Source: Enterobacter ludwigii (GTDB lineage: Bacteria; Pseudomonadota; Gammaproteobacteria; Enterobacterales; Enterobacteriaceae). From it: DNA of 64,000 nucleotides. Shown one piece after another: positions 15,470 through 24,737 of the stretch. The notes beneath the pieces were generated by a model. The model did no database searches. It was not told the origin of the DNA and saw only the letters and a list, made by a program, of their open reading frames with translations. The stretch's first letter is position 1; each line of letters opens with the position of its first letter. Position numbers and translations under genes: made by a program. Location of the stretch: contig NZ_CP017279.1 in assembly GCF_001750725.1 (NCBI RefSeq), forward strand, positions 3,658,001 through 3,722,000, read 5' to 3'.

Positions 15470-17479
15470 ATGTCTGATTTATATTACGGTGTCGCTTATT
15501 ACGACGAATATATGCCGGAGGATCGCCTTGCGCAGGACATCGCGTTGATGCGAGAGACAGGCATCAACGTGGTGCGCATCGCAGAATCTACCTGGAGTAC
15601 GCTGGAGCCGCAGGAAGGCGAATATCATTTCTACCACATCGACCGCGTGCTGAACGCCATGCACCAGGCGGGGATCGCGGTGATTATCGGTACGCCGACC
15701 TACGCGGTACCGGCATGGCTGGTGGCGAAGCACCCTGACATTCTGGTGACCACAGCCGAAGGCCAGCAAAAGTACGGCCCGCGGCAGATTATGGACATCG
15801 TGAACCCCACTTTTCGCCGCTATGCAGAGAACATTCTCCGCACATTGATGGCCCATGTGCAGAATCATCCGGCGATTATCGGCTGGCAGTTGGATAACGA
15901 AACCAAGCACTACGACAACGTCGGGCGCTATATGCAGGAAGGCTTTGTGCGCAGCTTGCAGGAAAAATATCCCAGCCTCGATCGGTTGAACCGCGACTTC
16001 GGCCTCGACTACTGGAGCAACCGCATCGACAGCTGGGATGACTTCCCGCCGGTAGAAAACACCATCAATGCCAGCCTCGCCTGCGCGTTCTCGCGCTATC
16101 AGCGCCAGCAGGTCACTGAGTATCTGGCGTGGCAGGCAGAGATCGTGCGCGAGTACGCGCAACCGCACCAGTTCGTCACCCACAACTTTGATTTCGAATG
16201 GCGCGGCTATTCGTTTGGCGTCCAGCCGCGCGTGGACCACTTTGCTGCGGCCAAAGCGCTGGATATTGCTGGGGTCGATATTTATCACCCCAGCCAGAAG
16301 CATTTAACCGGACGAGAAATTGCCTTCGGCGGCGCCATTACCCGCGGGCTAAAAGGCGGCAATAACTACTTCGTGCTGGAAACCCAGGCGCAAGGCTTTG
16401 CCCAGTGGACGCCATTCCCCTGCCAGTTGCGGCTCCAGGCCTTTAGCCACGTGGCGTCGGGCGCGGCGATGGTCTCGTACTGGCACTGGCACTCTATCCA
16501 CAATTCATTTGAAACCTACTGGAAGGGGCTGCTGAGCCATGACTTTTCCCGCAACGCGACCTGGCAGGAAGCGACCACCATCGGCGCTGATTTCGCCCGA
16601 CTATCGCCTCAGCTAGCGGGGCTGCGCGCGGAAAACGACGTGGCGCTGCTGATTAACAATGAAGCCATGGATGCGCTCAATCAGTTCCGCCCCGGCGACG
16701 CGCAGGGCAACGTCTATAACGATATTTTCCGCCGCTTCCACGACGCGCTGTATGACCACAATATCGCACTGGATATCATCAACGACGTCACCGAGGTGAC
16801 GTCGCGCTATAAAACACTAATCGTACCCGGCCTGTACGCCGCCGATGATGGTCTGCTCACGCGGATTAACCGCTACGTTGAGCAAGGAGGACGGGCGCTG
16901 ATTGGCTTTAAGTCAGGCTTCAGCGATGAAAATGTGAAGGTGCGCAGCAGCGTGCAGCCGGGTATTCTGCACAGTGCATGTGGCGTCACCTACAGTCAGT
17001 TCACCCTGCCGGAGGACGTGACCGTTGCCGCCTGTACTTCGACCCTGGACTGCCGCGAACACAACGCCGCCGAGCTGTGGATGGAGCTGTTAACGCCTGC
17101 GCCGGGTACCCGCATGCTGCTGCGCTATCAGCATCCGGCCTGGAGCGAGTATGCGGCGGCGACCGAAGCGGACTACGGCAAAGGCCGGGCGCTGTACGTT
17201 GGCTTCCTGCCGCACAAGGCGCTGATTAGCCAGCTGTTTGACACCCTGACCGACGGGCTGGAACTCCGTTCGCGCTCGTCAGCCTACCGCTATCCGTTAA
17301 TTACTAGGACCCTGCGTAACCGCGACGGCAAACGCATTCACTTCCTGTTTAACTACAGCGGCGATAGTCAAGAGATGCTCGCCGAAACCAGCGGCACCGA
17401 GCTGTTAAGCGGTAGAACGGTGACGCTCGGCGAGCCATTGCGTCTCAAAGGCTGGGAATTTAGTATCATTGAAAGTTAA
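15470..17479 (+). CDS. GH42 beta-galactosidase
   Basis: This 669-residue protein begins MSDLYYGVAYYDEYMPEDRL, the GH42 N-terminus. It has WQLDNETKHYD near residue 143 with the acid/base Glu, VLETQAQGFAQWTPF near 307 with the nucleophile Glu, a trimerisation domain (VIVPGLYAADDGLL) and a C-terminal sandwich. It has no signal peptide, so it acts in the cytoplasm. The start at 15470 is preferred over an upstream in-frame ATG at 15452 because GAGG lies just before it. GH42 enzymes often prefer galacto-oligosaccharides or galactan fragments to lactose. It forms an operon with the permease before it and the regulator after it. Confidence 0.92.
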   Translation: MSDLYYGVAYYDEYMPEDRLAQDIALMRETGINVVRIAESTWSTLEPQEGEYHFYHIDRVLNAMHQAGIAVIIGTPTYAVPAWLVAKHPDILVTTAEGQQKYGPRQIMDIVNPTFRRYAENILRTLMAHVQNHPAIIGWQLDNETKHYDNVGRYMQEGFVRSLQEKYPSLDRLNRDFGLDYWSNRIDSWDDFPPVENTINASLACAFSRYQRQQVTEYLAWQAEIVREYAQPHQFVTHNFDFEWRGYSFGVQPRVDHFAAAKALDIAGVDIYHPSQKHLTGREIAFGGAITRGLKGGNNYFVLETQAQGFAQWTPFPCQLRLQAFSHVASGAAMVSYWHWHSIHNSFETYWKGLLSHDFSRNATWQEATTIGADFARLSPQLAGLRAENDVALLINNEAMDALNQFRPGDAQGNVYNDIFRRFHDALYDHNIALDIINDVTEVTSRYKTLIVPGLYAADDGLLTRINRYVEQGGRALIGFKSGFSDENVKVRSSVQPGILHSACGVTYSQFTLPEDVTVAACTSTLDCREHNAAELWMELLTPAPGTRMLLRYQHPAWSEYAAATEADYGKGRALYVGFLPHKALISQLFDTLTDGLELRSRSSAYRYPLITRTLRNRDGKRIHFLFNYSGDSQEMLAETSGTELLSGRTVTLGEPLRLKGWEFSIIES

Positions 17480-17499
17480 CGGCAACGGGCGGAGGAGTT

Positions 17500-18369
17500 A
17501 TGGAGTTAGATATCAAAGCGTTTTTGCACTTCTCACCATTGATAAAAACCTTCACCTTCAACGCCTGGGTCGTCGCTGGCTTTACGCCTATTACTCGCGG
17601 TTCAAAGCTCGACTACTACATCAACCGCCCGCAGGGGATGAAGGGTTATATCATCAACCTGACCCTGCGCGGCCAGGCGCGCGCGAAGGCGGGAGAAGGG
17701 GCGCTGCTGTTTGGCGAAAACGAACTGCTGCTGTTTCCGCCTGGCGTGCCACACCACTACGGGCGCGATGAGCACAGCGAACATTGGGACCACCTGTGGA
17801 TCTACTTTATTCCACGTCCTTACTGGGTCGACTGGCTGAAGTGGGACCACACTACCCATAGTATTGGCAAAACCACGGTCAACGATCCCCAGCAGCAGGC
17901 GCTACGCGATCTTTTTTATGAGGTTATCCATCACCACAATGATACCGCCCCGCTCGCCGAAGCGCTGGCGATGAACGCGCTTGAGAGGCTCATTTTGAGC
18001 TGCTTCCAGCTACAGCCGATCAGCAACCGCCATGCCCACGACCCGCGCATCAACGCCATCTGTGATTACCTGAACGAAAATATTGCCCAGGAGATGAAAA
18101 TTGAGACGCTGGCAGCGATGGTTTTCCTGTCGCCTTCCAGACTGGCGCACCTGTTTAAGAATGAGTTAGGGCAGACCATCTACGCCTGGCGCGAGATGCA
18201 GCGGGTGAGTCGGGCAAAGTGGCTACTGCAGACCACCACGCTGCCGCTGAATAAAGTAGCGCTGTCGGTCGGCTATAGCGACCCGGTCTACTTCACGAAG
18301 GTGTTCCGCAAACACAACGGCATTCCGCCGGGGGAGTACCGCAAGCGCTATGCGGCGATGAAGGGCTAA
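17500..18369 (+). CDS. AraC-family regulator of the galactoside operon
   Basis: This 289-residue protein has an AraC-type cupin sensor in its first 150 residues (LLFGENELLLFPPGVPHHYG) and two helix-turn-helix units at the C-terminus (IETLAAMVFLSPSRLAHLFK and LNKVALSVGYSDPVYFTKVF, then the PPGEYRKR signature). It is co-transcribed with the permease and beta-galactosidase, 20 bp downstream behind GGAGGAGTT, so it is very likely their activator. The sensor half resembles AraC itself in layout. A terminator follows. Confidence 0.88.
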   Translation: MELDIKAFLHFSPLIKTFTFNAWVVAGFTPITRGSKLDYYINRPQGMKGYIINLTLRGQARAKAGEGALLFGENELLLFPPGVPHHYGRDEHSEHWDHLWIYFIPRPYWVDWLKWDHTTHSIGKTTVNDPQQQALRDLFYEVIHHHNDTAPLAEALAMNALERLILSCFQLQPISNRHAHDPRINAICDYLNENIAQEMKIETLAAMVFLSPSRLAHLFKNELGQTIYAWREMQRVSRAKWLLQTTTLPLNKVALSVGYSDPVYFTKVFRKHNGIPPGEYRKRYAAMKG

Positions 18370-18379
18370 AAACATCAAC

Positions 18380-18402
18380 GGCTCCCATTCGGAGCCATTT
18401 TT
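18380..18402 (+). terminator. Terminator after the galactoside operon
   Basis: GGCTCC (18380-18385), a five-base loop and GGAGCC (18391-18396) are followed by ATTTTTAAT. Confidence 0.7.
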
Positions 18403-18773
18403 AATCCTGCCGCATCGTGTTCATTTTTATAATAATGAATCATTGTTATGAAAAGTCTTGTGATCATAAATATTGATATCCGAAATGCATTGATGACGTG
18501 CTGCGGTGAGCGTTATAGTAATGAAATGCTGTTTGCCGCGTCGGTAAAACTTAATGACTTAGGTTTTAATGCAGCAGCACTTTCCAGCGCAGCGGCATAT
18601 TCCGCCAGTGAACCTTTATTAATATCGAACAGACTTGCGTAAATGGCATTTCCTCACTGGTGTACGTGACTCAACAAAGGCCTGACGGCTTGTCTCTTTA
18701 CTGACCTGTACGGGTTATCTGTCAGGAGATTCAATTCTGTTTTCTCACAGGAGCTCTGTCATAGCTGAAAAAG
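18403..18773. other. Gap without a convincing gene, ahead of IS remnants
   Basis: A 64-codon frame at 18448 begins MKSLVIINIDIRNAL but has no good ribosome site and no recognised family. The stretch is probably decayed DNA at the left margin of the island. Confidence 0.4.
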
Positions 18774-18974
18774 TTAACTTCCGGAAAAACAAACCGGAAC
18801 CGACTTAATCGTGGTGGTGTTCGCGCAGCCAATAGTGTCCTGTATATTATCGCGAAGGGTAGATTACGGAAAGACGCGAGAACACAGGAATATGTGGCAA
18901 AGCGGGTAGCAGAAGGTTATTCTAAAATGGAAGCACTGCGTTGCCATAAGCACTATATTTCGTGTGAAGTCTAA
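18774..18974 (+). mobile_element. IS110-family transposase C-terminal remnant
   Basis: An open frame without a start reads LTSGKTNRNRLNRGGVRAAN, then SVLYIIAKGRLRKDARTQEY and a tail ending KHYISCEV-stop. This is the C-terminal transposase_20 region of IS110-family elements (the NRGGxRxAN and TxxYxxxR features). Only about 66 codons remain, so the element is dead. Confidence 0.75.
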
Positions 18975-19110
18975 ACGCTGCTGCTAAATCAAAATCGGAA
19001 GATCAACAGTACCCAAATAATGACTTCACTCTTAGAAGGGCGTCCAGGGCAGCCAGTACTGCTGCGACACTAGGCAATGGGTCTGTCGAGCCAATAATCT
19101 GGCACCGAGC

Positions 19111-19323
19111 ATGAGCCGGCGTGGCAGCTACAAGAATAATGCTTTGGCTGAATCGTTCCTCAGTTCGCTGAAAAAAGAACGGATCAGAAAACGTATCTAT
19201 AATACCCAAGATCTGGCCCGGACCGATATCTTCGATTATATTTAAGTCTTCTATAATCGATCCCGGCGCCTAAGTCATCTCATCGGCGTCAGCCCGGAGG
19301 CCTTCGAACAGGCCTCGTTGTGA
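19111..19323 (+). mobile_element. IS3-family transposase remnant with internal stop
   Basis: The frame MSRRGSYKNNALAESFLSSL, KKERIRKRIY and ARTDIFDYI, then TAA (19243-19245), then VFYNRSRR and GVSPEAFEQASL-stop matches the C-terminal integrase core of IS3-group OrfB (the AESFxxxLKxE glutamate of the DDE triad). The catalytic core upstream is missing and a nonsense codon breaks the rest. With the IS110 piece it marks where an integrase would be expected in a complete CP4-like island. Confidence 0.8.
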
Positions 19324-19376
19324 GGACAGAATTTTTCTTTGGGGGTAAACCCACACTTATCACTGAATAGCCTGTT

Positions 19377-19811
19377 TTATTTCGCAAATGTCACAGGCAC
19401 AGTTAGCATATCGATATCTTTCACTTCCGTGCTGTAGATGTGCTGCTTGCACGCCGGACAGCATCGAAAACCATAATATTCATACTGGCATAGTACGCAG
19501 AAATAATATTTTTTTGAGGGCTCAGCGGAGGCTGAATCATCACGTTCCAGCATTGCATTAACTGCCTGCTCAAAGGCTGATATCGGTTTGTCCTGAGAAA
19601 TAACCCGGTATTCACAACGCATTAAATTGCGTTCGTCAGCATCTTCCATGTCATGTTCGAAATAACCGCCGCTATCATGCGTCCAGTGCAGACGCAGGGG
19701 ATTGTTGCAGGAGCGGCAGTACTAGGGCCCCCTTGAACGCGGAGACAGGTCCCGGATGTAAGTGACTTCGCCCTTGTGGTCAAGGCCGGTACGAATGGTG
19801 CGAAATTGCAT
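19377..19811 (-). pseudogene. Zinc-ribbon protein interrupted by an amber codon
   Basis: Starting at 19811 the frame reads MQFRTIRTGLDHKGEVTYIR, then GP, a TAG codon at 19722-19724, and continues in the same frame with YCRSCNNPLRLHWTHDSGGY through to FCVLCQYEYYGFRCCPACKQ and the stop at 19377. Three CxxC pairs suggest two zinc ribbons. The single nonsense codon splits a 144-codon gene; a GTG- or ATG-started C-terminal piece from 19649 could still be made. Such zinc-ribbon genes commonly accompany alpA in P4/CP4-like elements; their function is unknown. Confidence 0.65.
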
Positions 19812-19862
19812 GGTGTCAATCCTGTAATGATGTCCAGATAGCAAGCGGCAGATAACGTAGGC

Positions 19863-20255
19863 TCATTCGGTGCAATGTTCGGTACTGTGCTCACCGGTAC
19901 GGCAACTCAGGCAAAACCGTTCACCGTTGTAGTGGCTATTGCAGCCAGAACAATGCCATTCCGCCTTGCGCACCAGCGGTAAGACATCCGGCACATAGCG
20001 ACACAGCATGCGCACCCGCCTGGCTTCCTTAGGCTTAGGGAGTACATACGGACAATGGTGGCGTCCGTTCTCCGTCAGGTCTTCCCATGTGTGTTCAAAC
20101 CATGGGAGGTTAGTACTCCATTCAGGGTGGAATACCAGCGCACTGCCGCAGAGATGGCAGGTGTAGCGGTCGTAAGGATGAAGCTGTGCATTGACCGCGC
20201 CCGTGAGACGCTTATTACCATCAAGCGCGATAAAAGATTTGGCGTAAATCGTCAT
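19863..20255 (-). CDS. Zinc-ribbon protein of P4/CP4-like elements
   Basis: This 130-residue protein has a CHLCGSALVFHP ribbon near residue 33, a His-rich middle (WFEHTWEDL, HHCPYV) and a second four-cysteine group (WHCSGCNSHYNGERFCLSCR) near 105. It resembles the putative zinc-ribbon proteins often encoded beside alpA and Gp2-like genes in enterobacterial islands. The gene order here (zinc ribbons, alpA, Gp2-like on the minus strand) supports this. No catalytic residues are visible, so a nucleic-acid-binding role is only a guess. Confidence 0.6.
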   Translation of the reverse strand: MTIYAKSFIALDGNKRLTGAVNAQLHPYDRYTCHLCGSALVFHPEWSTNLPWFEHTWEDLTENGRHHCPYVLPKPKEARRVRMLCRYVPDVLPLVRKAEWHCSGCNSHYNGERFCLSCRTGEHSTEHCTE

Positions 20256-20372
20256 AATATTGGTTCTTTGGCGGATGACGCGCAGGGCTAAGCCGTCCCA
20301 AGAAGAGCATCAGTGCAGGTCATACGACTGATGAAGTTAAATCAGGTGGGAGATGTGATTGCGTTCGATAGA

Positions 20373-20579
20373 TTACTGACGGGACTGCGCGATGCGTTGC
20401 TGTAGCCAGGCTTCCACTTCGCTCTGAAGCCAGCGGGAGCTTCTGCCCAGCTTAATGGGCTTTGGGAACTCACCCAATGAAATGAGCTTGTAGAACCACT
20501 TGTCCGTAAGTCCCGTTAGCTTCGTGATGAACCGCATATCCACCAGTTGGTCATCGAGCAAAGAAATTTGTTCTGTCAT
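20373..20579 (-). CDS. AlpA-family excisionase-like regulator
   Basis: From MTEQISLLDDQLVDMRFITK the 68-residue product has the winged MerR/AlpA helix-turn-helix: LTGLTDKWFYKLISLGEFPK, then PIKLGRSSRWLQSEVEAWLQ. AlpA controls integrase expression and excision in CP4-57/P4-like elements. GGAAGA precedes this ATG; longer in-frame starts exist at 20594 and 20648. With no integrase seen in this window, its partner has probably been lost or lies outside. Confidence 0.85.
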   Translation of the reverse strand: MTEQISLLDDQLVDMRFITKLTGLTDKWFYKLISLGEFPKPIKLGRSSRWLQSEVEAWLQQRIAQSRQ

Positions 20580-20686
20580 GGTGCTGTCTTCCATTGTGGG
20601 ATTACCCTGAGCTGGTGGTTGATCGCTCGTTACCACCAGCCCTTCCACATCAATGGGTTGATACGTAAAAAAGTGCAGAATGTAGG

Positions 20687-21265
20687 TTACAACGTGCGAG
20701 GACGCCCCAGTCCGCTCGGCGGCGGTACCTCACTGGCTCCGTAGTGATAGTGACCGTGTTTTTGCTCTTCTTTGGCGAGATAGCTGATAATGTAGCGCAG
20801 GTTATCGATGGCTTCGGTATCATCGTAGTTCACTGGCTTATCAATACTGACGTCATAAGTGGACTTGTATTCGCAGCGGTTGTAATAGCCTTCTCGTTGC
20901 GTTATTTCCCGCCATATTGTTCCGACTCTCTCAGCTATTGGGTAGGTAGCCTGGTTAAGGTGCCTGTCGAGATAGAACACGATATGGGCATGGCAGCCGT
21001 GGTCTACAGAGTTCTCGAGTACCCAGAAATTCCCAGCCAGATTTGTGTGTTGCAGGGTGCGCTCAATCAGTACACGAACTTCTCGCTCTGTTTCGTTCCA
21101 TGAATGACGTTTATAGCGCTCTGTACCTTTCTGATAGAACAGGTCGAGTCTGAGTGCCTGTATTCGGGAGTATCGGTTCAGTAGCTGATTCAGGTGGTCA
21201 TTGAGTAGAGAAAGTAGAAACCAGTTCATCGTGTATCTGGAATTAAAAGGGTAGGGTGTGTGCAT
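20687..21265 (-). CDS. Inovirus Gp2-like / YagK-YfjJ domain replication protein
   Basis: This 192-residue protein contains RIQALRLDLFYQKG, then HIVFYLDRHLN and YIISYLAKEEQ, the pattern of the YagK/YfjJ C-terminal (inovirus Gp2-type) domain. Its HIVFYLD core recalls the HUH of rolling-circle nucleases, although only one of the two histidines is plain. AAGGATAA just before the ATG at 21265 decides the start; the longer frame upstream lacks one. It lies upstream of alpA on the same strand. It is a hallmark of satellite or prophage remnants in enterobacteria. Confidence 0.75.
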   Translation of the reverse strand: MHTPYPFNSRYTMNWFLLSLLNDHLNQLLNRYSRIQALRLDLFYQKGTERYKRHSWNETEREVRVLIERTLQHTNLAGNFWVLENSVDHGCHAHIVFYLDRHLNQATYPIAERVGTIWREITQREGYYNRCEYKSTYDVSIDKPVNYDDTEAIDNLRYIISYLAKEEQKHGHYHYGASEVPPPSGLGRPRTL

Positions 21266-21680
21266 TGATTTATCCTTTGTCAGGTGGAGTACAAAGGATT
21301 GGGATGAGATGTAATTTTTAAGAGAAGTGGGGATACGGCAGATAAAGGGAACCGTGTATCCAGGGGAATACAGGCAGGGTTGCTTGTTGGAGAAGGTGCT
21401 ATGAACAGGGTGGTATAGAAACAGGGAGTCCCCTTTAATTATACTAAAAACCCAAATGTTCATATCTGCTGTTGAGCGATTCTAATGAGGTGAACAGAGG
21501 GGATTCATAGAGTAAAAACCACAGGAATAACGCAGTAAAATGTCAGAGTGTTATCACAATAAAATCAGCAGGATATCAGTTAAAAATCAGTCATTCTTCA
21601 GGTCTGTGACTCGCCTCCATCTACCAAAAAGATGTCCATGTTAATCTCTTTTCGGAAGCCAGAATCAGAGGGATGAGACG

Positions 21681-22598
21681 ATGTTGCATTACGATATGAT
21701 CCGCTACGAGATAATGTACTTAAAAACGCTTGATGGGTTTTTAAATACTGATCACTCGTTACTGTGCAGTACTTATGATACGCCGGATCAGTTTCGACAT
21801 TTGATCTCTCAGATACTTGAACGGCATTTTTCTGGCGATCAGGACAGAATCAAAGCTGCGCGGAAAACACTTAAAGAATGGGCCGACCTGCAACTGATTG
21901 ATAAAGATTATTTTGATTGTTTCAAAGGTACACCAAGAGCATCGTGGTTTGCTCACCATTATATTTTTGAATATCCAGTATTACCTGCAGGGTTGACACT
22001 TGGTGGGTTGGGGAATGACGCCGGTTGTTCAGGTGGTTTTAATTCTCTTTTAATGGACGATAATATCTTCACCAATTTTGATTTCTCTAATTTGAATATC
22101 GATTTGGATGATATTGATTGGGATCTGATAACAAATCCACAGGCCACTGCTTCGAAAAAACCGAAACGCGTTTTCTCCCGATTTTATCTGAACGCGGGAG
22201 CTTGTACCGCTCTGTACAACCCCTCCCCGGTAACTGAGCGTGAACTCATCAATGGTGTGATGAGATACATTGATGAAGCTCCATGCTCACTTGGAGATAA
22301 GATCTCTTATTTCAAAAAACTGCATGAGCGCTGGCTTGAGCAATATGATTTTTTTCTGACAGATTTTGACTGGATGTCACGTGATGATGAAACTCAGTTA
22401 GTTTATCTCTGGGACTATCTCAAAGGAAAAGGACGAATAGCGGGTTATCTTCGCCCTTATAATACGTCTATGCGTTATGACATGATTATTGCGGCTATAG
22501 ATGTGTGGAACGTCCAACCTGAAGAGAAGCTGGAGTTTATTGAGAAGATGAAACATGCCTGGCAAGCGGCGAAATCTTATCGGCGATCTGCTAAATAG
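21681..22598 (+). CDS. Unrecognised 305-residue cytoplasmic protein
   Basis: I do not recognise this protein. It starts MLHYDMIRYEIMYLKTLDGF after AGAGGGATG. It has a helical N-terminal part (DQFRHLISQILERHF; RIKAARKTLKEWADLQLIDK), then a very acidic low-complexity middle (NFDFSNLNIDLDDIDWDL, about residues 132-150) and a helical C-terminal half (DKISYFKKLHERWLEQYDFF; EKLEFIEKMKHAWQAAKSYR). No signal or membrane segment is present. It is the first cargo gene after the P4-like set and points away from it. A role tied to DNA or protein mimicry through the acidic patch is conceivable but unproven. Confidence 0.6.
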   Translation: MLHYDMIRYEIMYLKTLDGFLNTDHSLLCSTYDTPDQFRHLISQILERHFSGDQDRIKAARKTLKEWADLQLIDKDYFDCFKGTPRASWFAHHYIFEYPVLPAGLTLGGLGNDAGCSGGFNSLLMDDNIFTNFDFSNLNIDLDDIDWDLITNPQATASKKPKRVFSRFYLNAGACTALYNPSPVTERELINGVMRYIDEAPCSLGDKISYFKKLHERWLEQYDFFLTDFDWMSRDDETQLVYLWDYLKGKGRIAGYLRPYNTSMRYDMIIAAIDVWNVQPEEKLEFIEKMKHAWQAAKSYRRSAK

Positions 22599-22944
22599 CG
22601 TTGTGATCTCAGTGGTTTCTTCGTCTGATTTCTCAGTGCTGTTATGAATCTGAATCGACTAGGGTTCTCTAACTACTCCCTCTTGTCCCGTTACGTACAG
22701 AGTACATAGCTGAGGTATGAAAATTAGAACGATTAATTCTGGCTCGAAGCGTGCAGGCTAGCTGATCTGAAGGTCCGCAATGAGCGAAAAACGGACTTTC
22801 AAATCCGAACCGGTTCAATTGATTAACCTTGGTTGTCAGTTAAGCCATCGTTAACATGAATCCGATCGGAAATTCCTTATCGAATTTTTTACAAATACGC
22901 AGTGGCAAGAAAGATAGATTCTGGCTCATGACAAGCAGAGTGGT
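22599..22944. other. Gap between convergent genes
   Basis: No gene, terminator hairpin or repeat that I can support is visible here. Confidence 0.4.
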
Positions 22945-23853
22945 TCATTTGTATAAAGAGACTTCGCCTTCAGGACGCGTTTTGAACCTGCGATGCATCC
23001 ACAGGTATTGCTCAGGGGCACGGAGAATTTCACGCTCGATGATCTTGTTCATATAAGCTGCTGCGGCGACCTTGTCTTCCCCTGGATAGCCTGACAACGG
23101 ATTGCTGATATACATGTGATAACCTTTTTTATCGCTACGTCGAATCATGCTAAGTGTGATCAAGTGTGCACCAGCTAGTTTTGACAGAGCATACGTTCCG
23201 TTCGTCGTGGCTGCTTTTTTTACCGAGAAAAAAGGTGCAAAAACGCTTCCTTTAGACCCATAATCCTGGTCTGGTGCAAACCAAACGGCTTCACCTGCTT
23301 TTAGCGCATGAACAAAACCTGATAAATTACGTCGATTAATCATAGCCTTATTTGAACGCATACGCCCTTTTGTCTGTACCCATTCCATTAATGGATCATT
23401 GTGTGGGCGATACGTTGCCATCATAGGATGGCATAACCCCATTACTCTTCCACACAACTCAAGGGACATAAAATGAATCCCGACAACCATTACTCCTCTT
23501 GTCGCACCGGTCAGGTTTTCAAGCCCTTCGACATCAAACCATTTTTTGACTCTCGCATCGCTCCAGAACCAAGCCATTCCTGTTTCCATCAGTCCCAGCC
23601 CGAGAGAAACAAAGTTTTTATTGACCATCTGACTCCGGGCAAACGGTGTCATCTCGGGAAAGCACAGTTCGATATTTCTAATCGTAATTCCTTCCCGACG
23701 TTTCAGAAAGGGTCTGGATATTTTTCCAAGGCCAGAACCCAGAATATGTAAAACCGGGTAAGGAAGTTGAACGAGAAGCCACAGCAGACCCAAACCAGAC
23801 CAGGTAAGCCAGTGGCGAGGATGAAGTAAATTATGAGTAAAAGTCTGTGCCAT
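22945..23853 (-). CDS. Lipid A late acyltransferase, LpxP/LpxL type
   Basis: This 302-residue protein follows LpxP closely: LLHPRHWLTWSGLGLLWLLV with a single N-terminal membrane anchor, FLKRREG, VVGIHFMSLELCGR holding the HX4E catalytic motif near residue 133, MMATYRPHNDPLMEW, FAPDQDYGSKGSVFAPFF and a PEQYLWMHRRFKTRPEGE end. Enzymes of this kind add a secondary acyl chain to Kdo2-lipid IVA at the inner membrane; LpxP adds palmitoleate in the cold. AAGGAAATTT precedes the ATG. Inside an island it is probably an extra copy beside chromosomal lpxL/lpxM, and its neighbours include cold-shock-like genes. Confidence 0.88.
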   Translation of the reverse strand: MAQTFTHNLLHPRHWLTWSGLGLLWLLVQLPYPVLHILGSGLGKISRPFLKRREGITIRNIELCFPEMTPFARSQMVNKNFVSLGLGLMETGMAWFWSDARVKKWFDVEGLENLTGATRGVMVVGIHFMSLELCGRVMGLCHPMMATYRPHNDPLMEWVQTKGRMRSNKAMINRRNLSGFVHALKAGEAVWFAPDQDYGSKGSVFAPFFSVKKAATTNGTYALSKLAGAHLITLSMIRRSDKKGYHMYISNPLSGYPGEDKVAAAAYMNKIIEREILRAPEQYLWMHRRFKTRPEGEVSLYK

Positions 23854-24055
23854 AAATTTCCTTAATGCTAATGAAGGTTATAACGCAAAAGGAAAACAAT
23901 GAGGCAATTCGTCTTTGGCGATACATTTTGTTTGAGGCAATTTAAATTCATCTAAATTCAGAAAAAATAATTTTGCAATGACTGGTAAAGAATTTAAAGA
24001 GTCAGGAATGAATTGTAAGCCAGCAAAGTTATTCTATTATAAATCCATGATTTTA

Positions 24056-24328
24056 TCATTGATACTCAAGAAATTGTCTTCTTGATTCATCATCATCAAG
24101 GTACTCAAAAGAAAGAAGGCGAATTTTGGTAAGTTTATAAAACCACTCACAATCGTTTCGTTGAATAATTTCGCCTGGTTTGAAACATATCCCGGATGCC
24201 ACCCGGATAATCGCATATTTACCATTACTAAACCTGACCCGGTGAATACAGAAAGGTTGACCGGCCTGCCCGTGACAGCTGCTTGACAGGATATGTCCTT
24301 CAATAAAAACAGATTTTTTAGATTTCAT
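24056..24328 (-). CDS. Small protein of unknown function
   Basis: This 90-residue product begins MKSKKSVFIEGHILSSSCHG and is rich in beta-forming residues (HRVRFSNGKYAIIRVASGI). It has a FKPGEIIQRNDCEWFYKLTK segment and an acidic tail (EYLDDDESRR). GAGGG seven bases before this ATG favours it over one two codons earlier. I do not recognise the family. It lies between the acyltransferase and a small zinc-ribbon gene, all on the minus strand. Confidence 0.55.
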   Translation of the reverse strand: MKSKKSVFIEGHILSSSCHGQAGQPFCIHRVRFSNGKYAIIRVASGICFKPGEIIQRNDCEWFYKLTKIRLLSFEYLDDDESRRQFLEYQ

Positions 24329-24407
24329 TATCATACCCTCGACAACTGCAGTACAGGAGGAACGTTGTCATTTTCCGACATCACTGACGTTAAGTGGCAG
24401 AAGCTGA

Positions 24408-24584
24408 TCAGCCGCCGATACACCAGCATTCTGAAGGTCTGAACAACAGTCCGCAGGCAGGGCACTCAAGAACCGCATCTTTTCTTAGTTTACCTGCTTT
24501 CTGATCGGCTCTGTGCGCGCATACCGGGCAGGCAACATGAACCGGTCTTTCTTTAAAATACCTGAGCCCATTTGTATAAGACAT
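24408..24584 (-). CDS. YnfU-like small zinc-ribbon protein, copy 1
   Basis: From MSYTNGLRYFKERPVHVACP the 58-residue protein carries CPVC near residue 19 and CPAC near residue 41, a compact four-cysteine zinc ribbon, with basic spacing (KAGKLRKD) between the pairs. This is the pattern I associate with YnfU-type proteins. The start at 24584 follows AGAGAATT. A second copy with the same plan lies on the other side of the giant glucan synthase gene at 33729-33893. Function unknown. Confidence 0.6.
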   Translation of the reverse strand: MSYTNGLRYFKERPVHVACPVCAHRADQKAGKLRKDAVLECPACGLLFRPSECWCIGG

Positions 24585-24737
24585 AAATAATTCTCTGAGG
24601 AATATAGTAGTTATTATACGCTTTAATATAAAAATAGCTGGCATGAGTTATGTTAAGTTGTGTCTGAATCAGGATATCAGATATTGAAAATTGAACGTCT
24701 CATTTATGGTATACTACCCTTCCGTGAGAAATTTAAG

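Noticed and set aside
18448..18642. 64-codon frame after the AraC regulator
   Set aside because: No ribosome site, no domain, and it lies in decayed DNA next to IS remnants.
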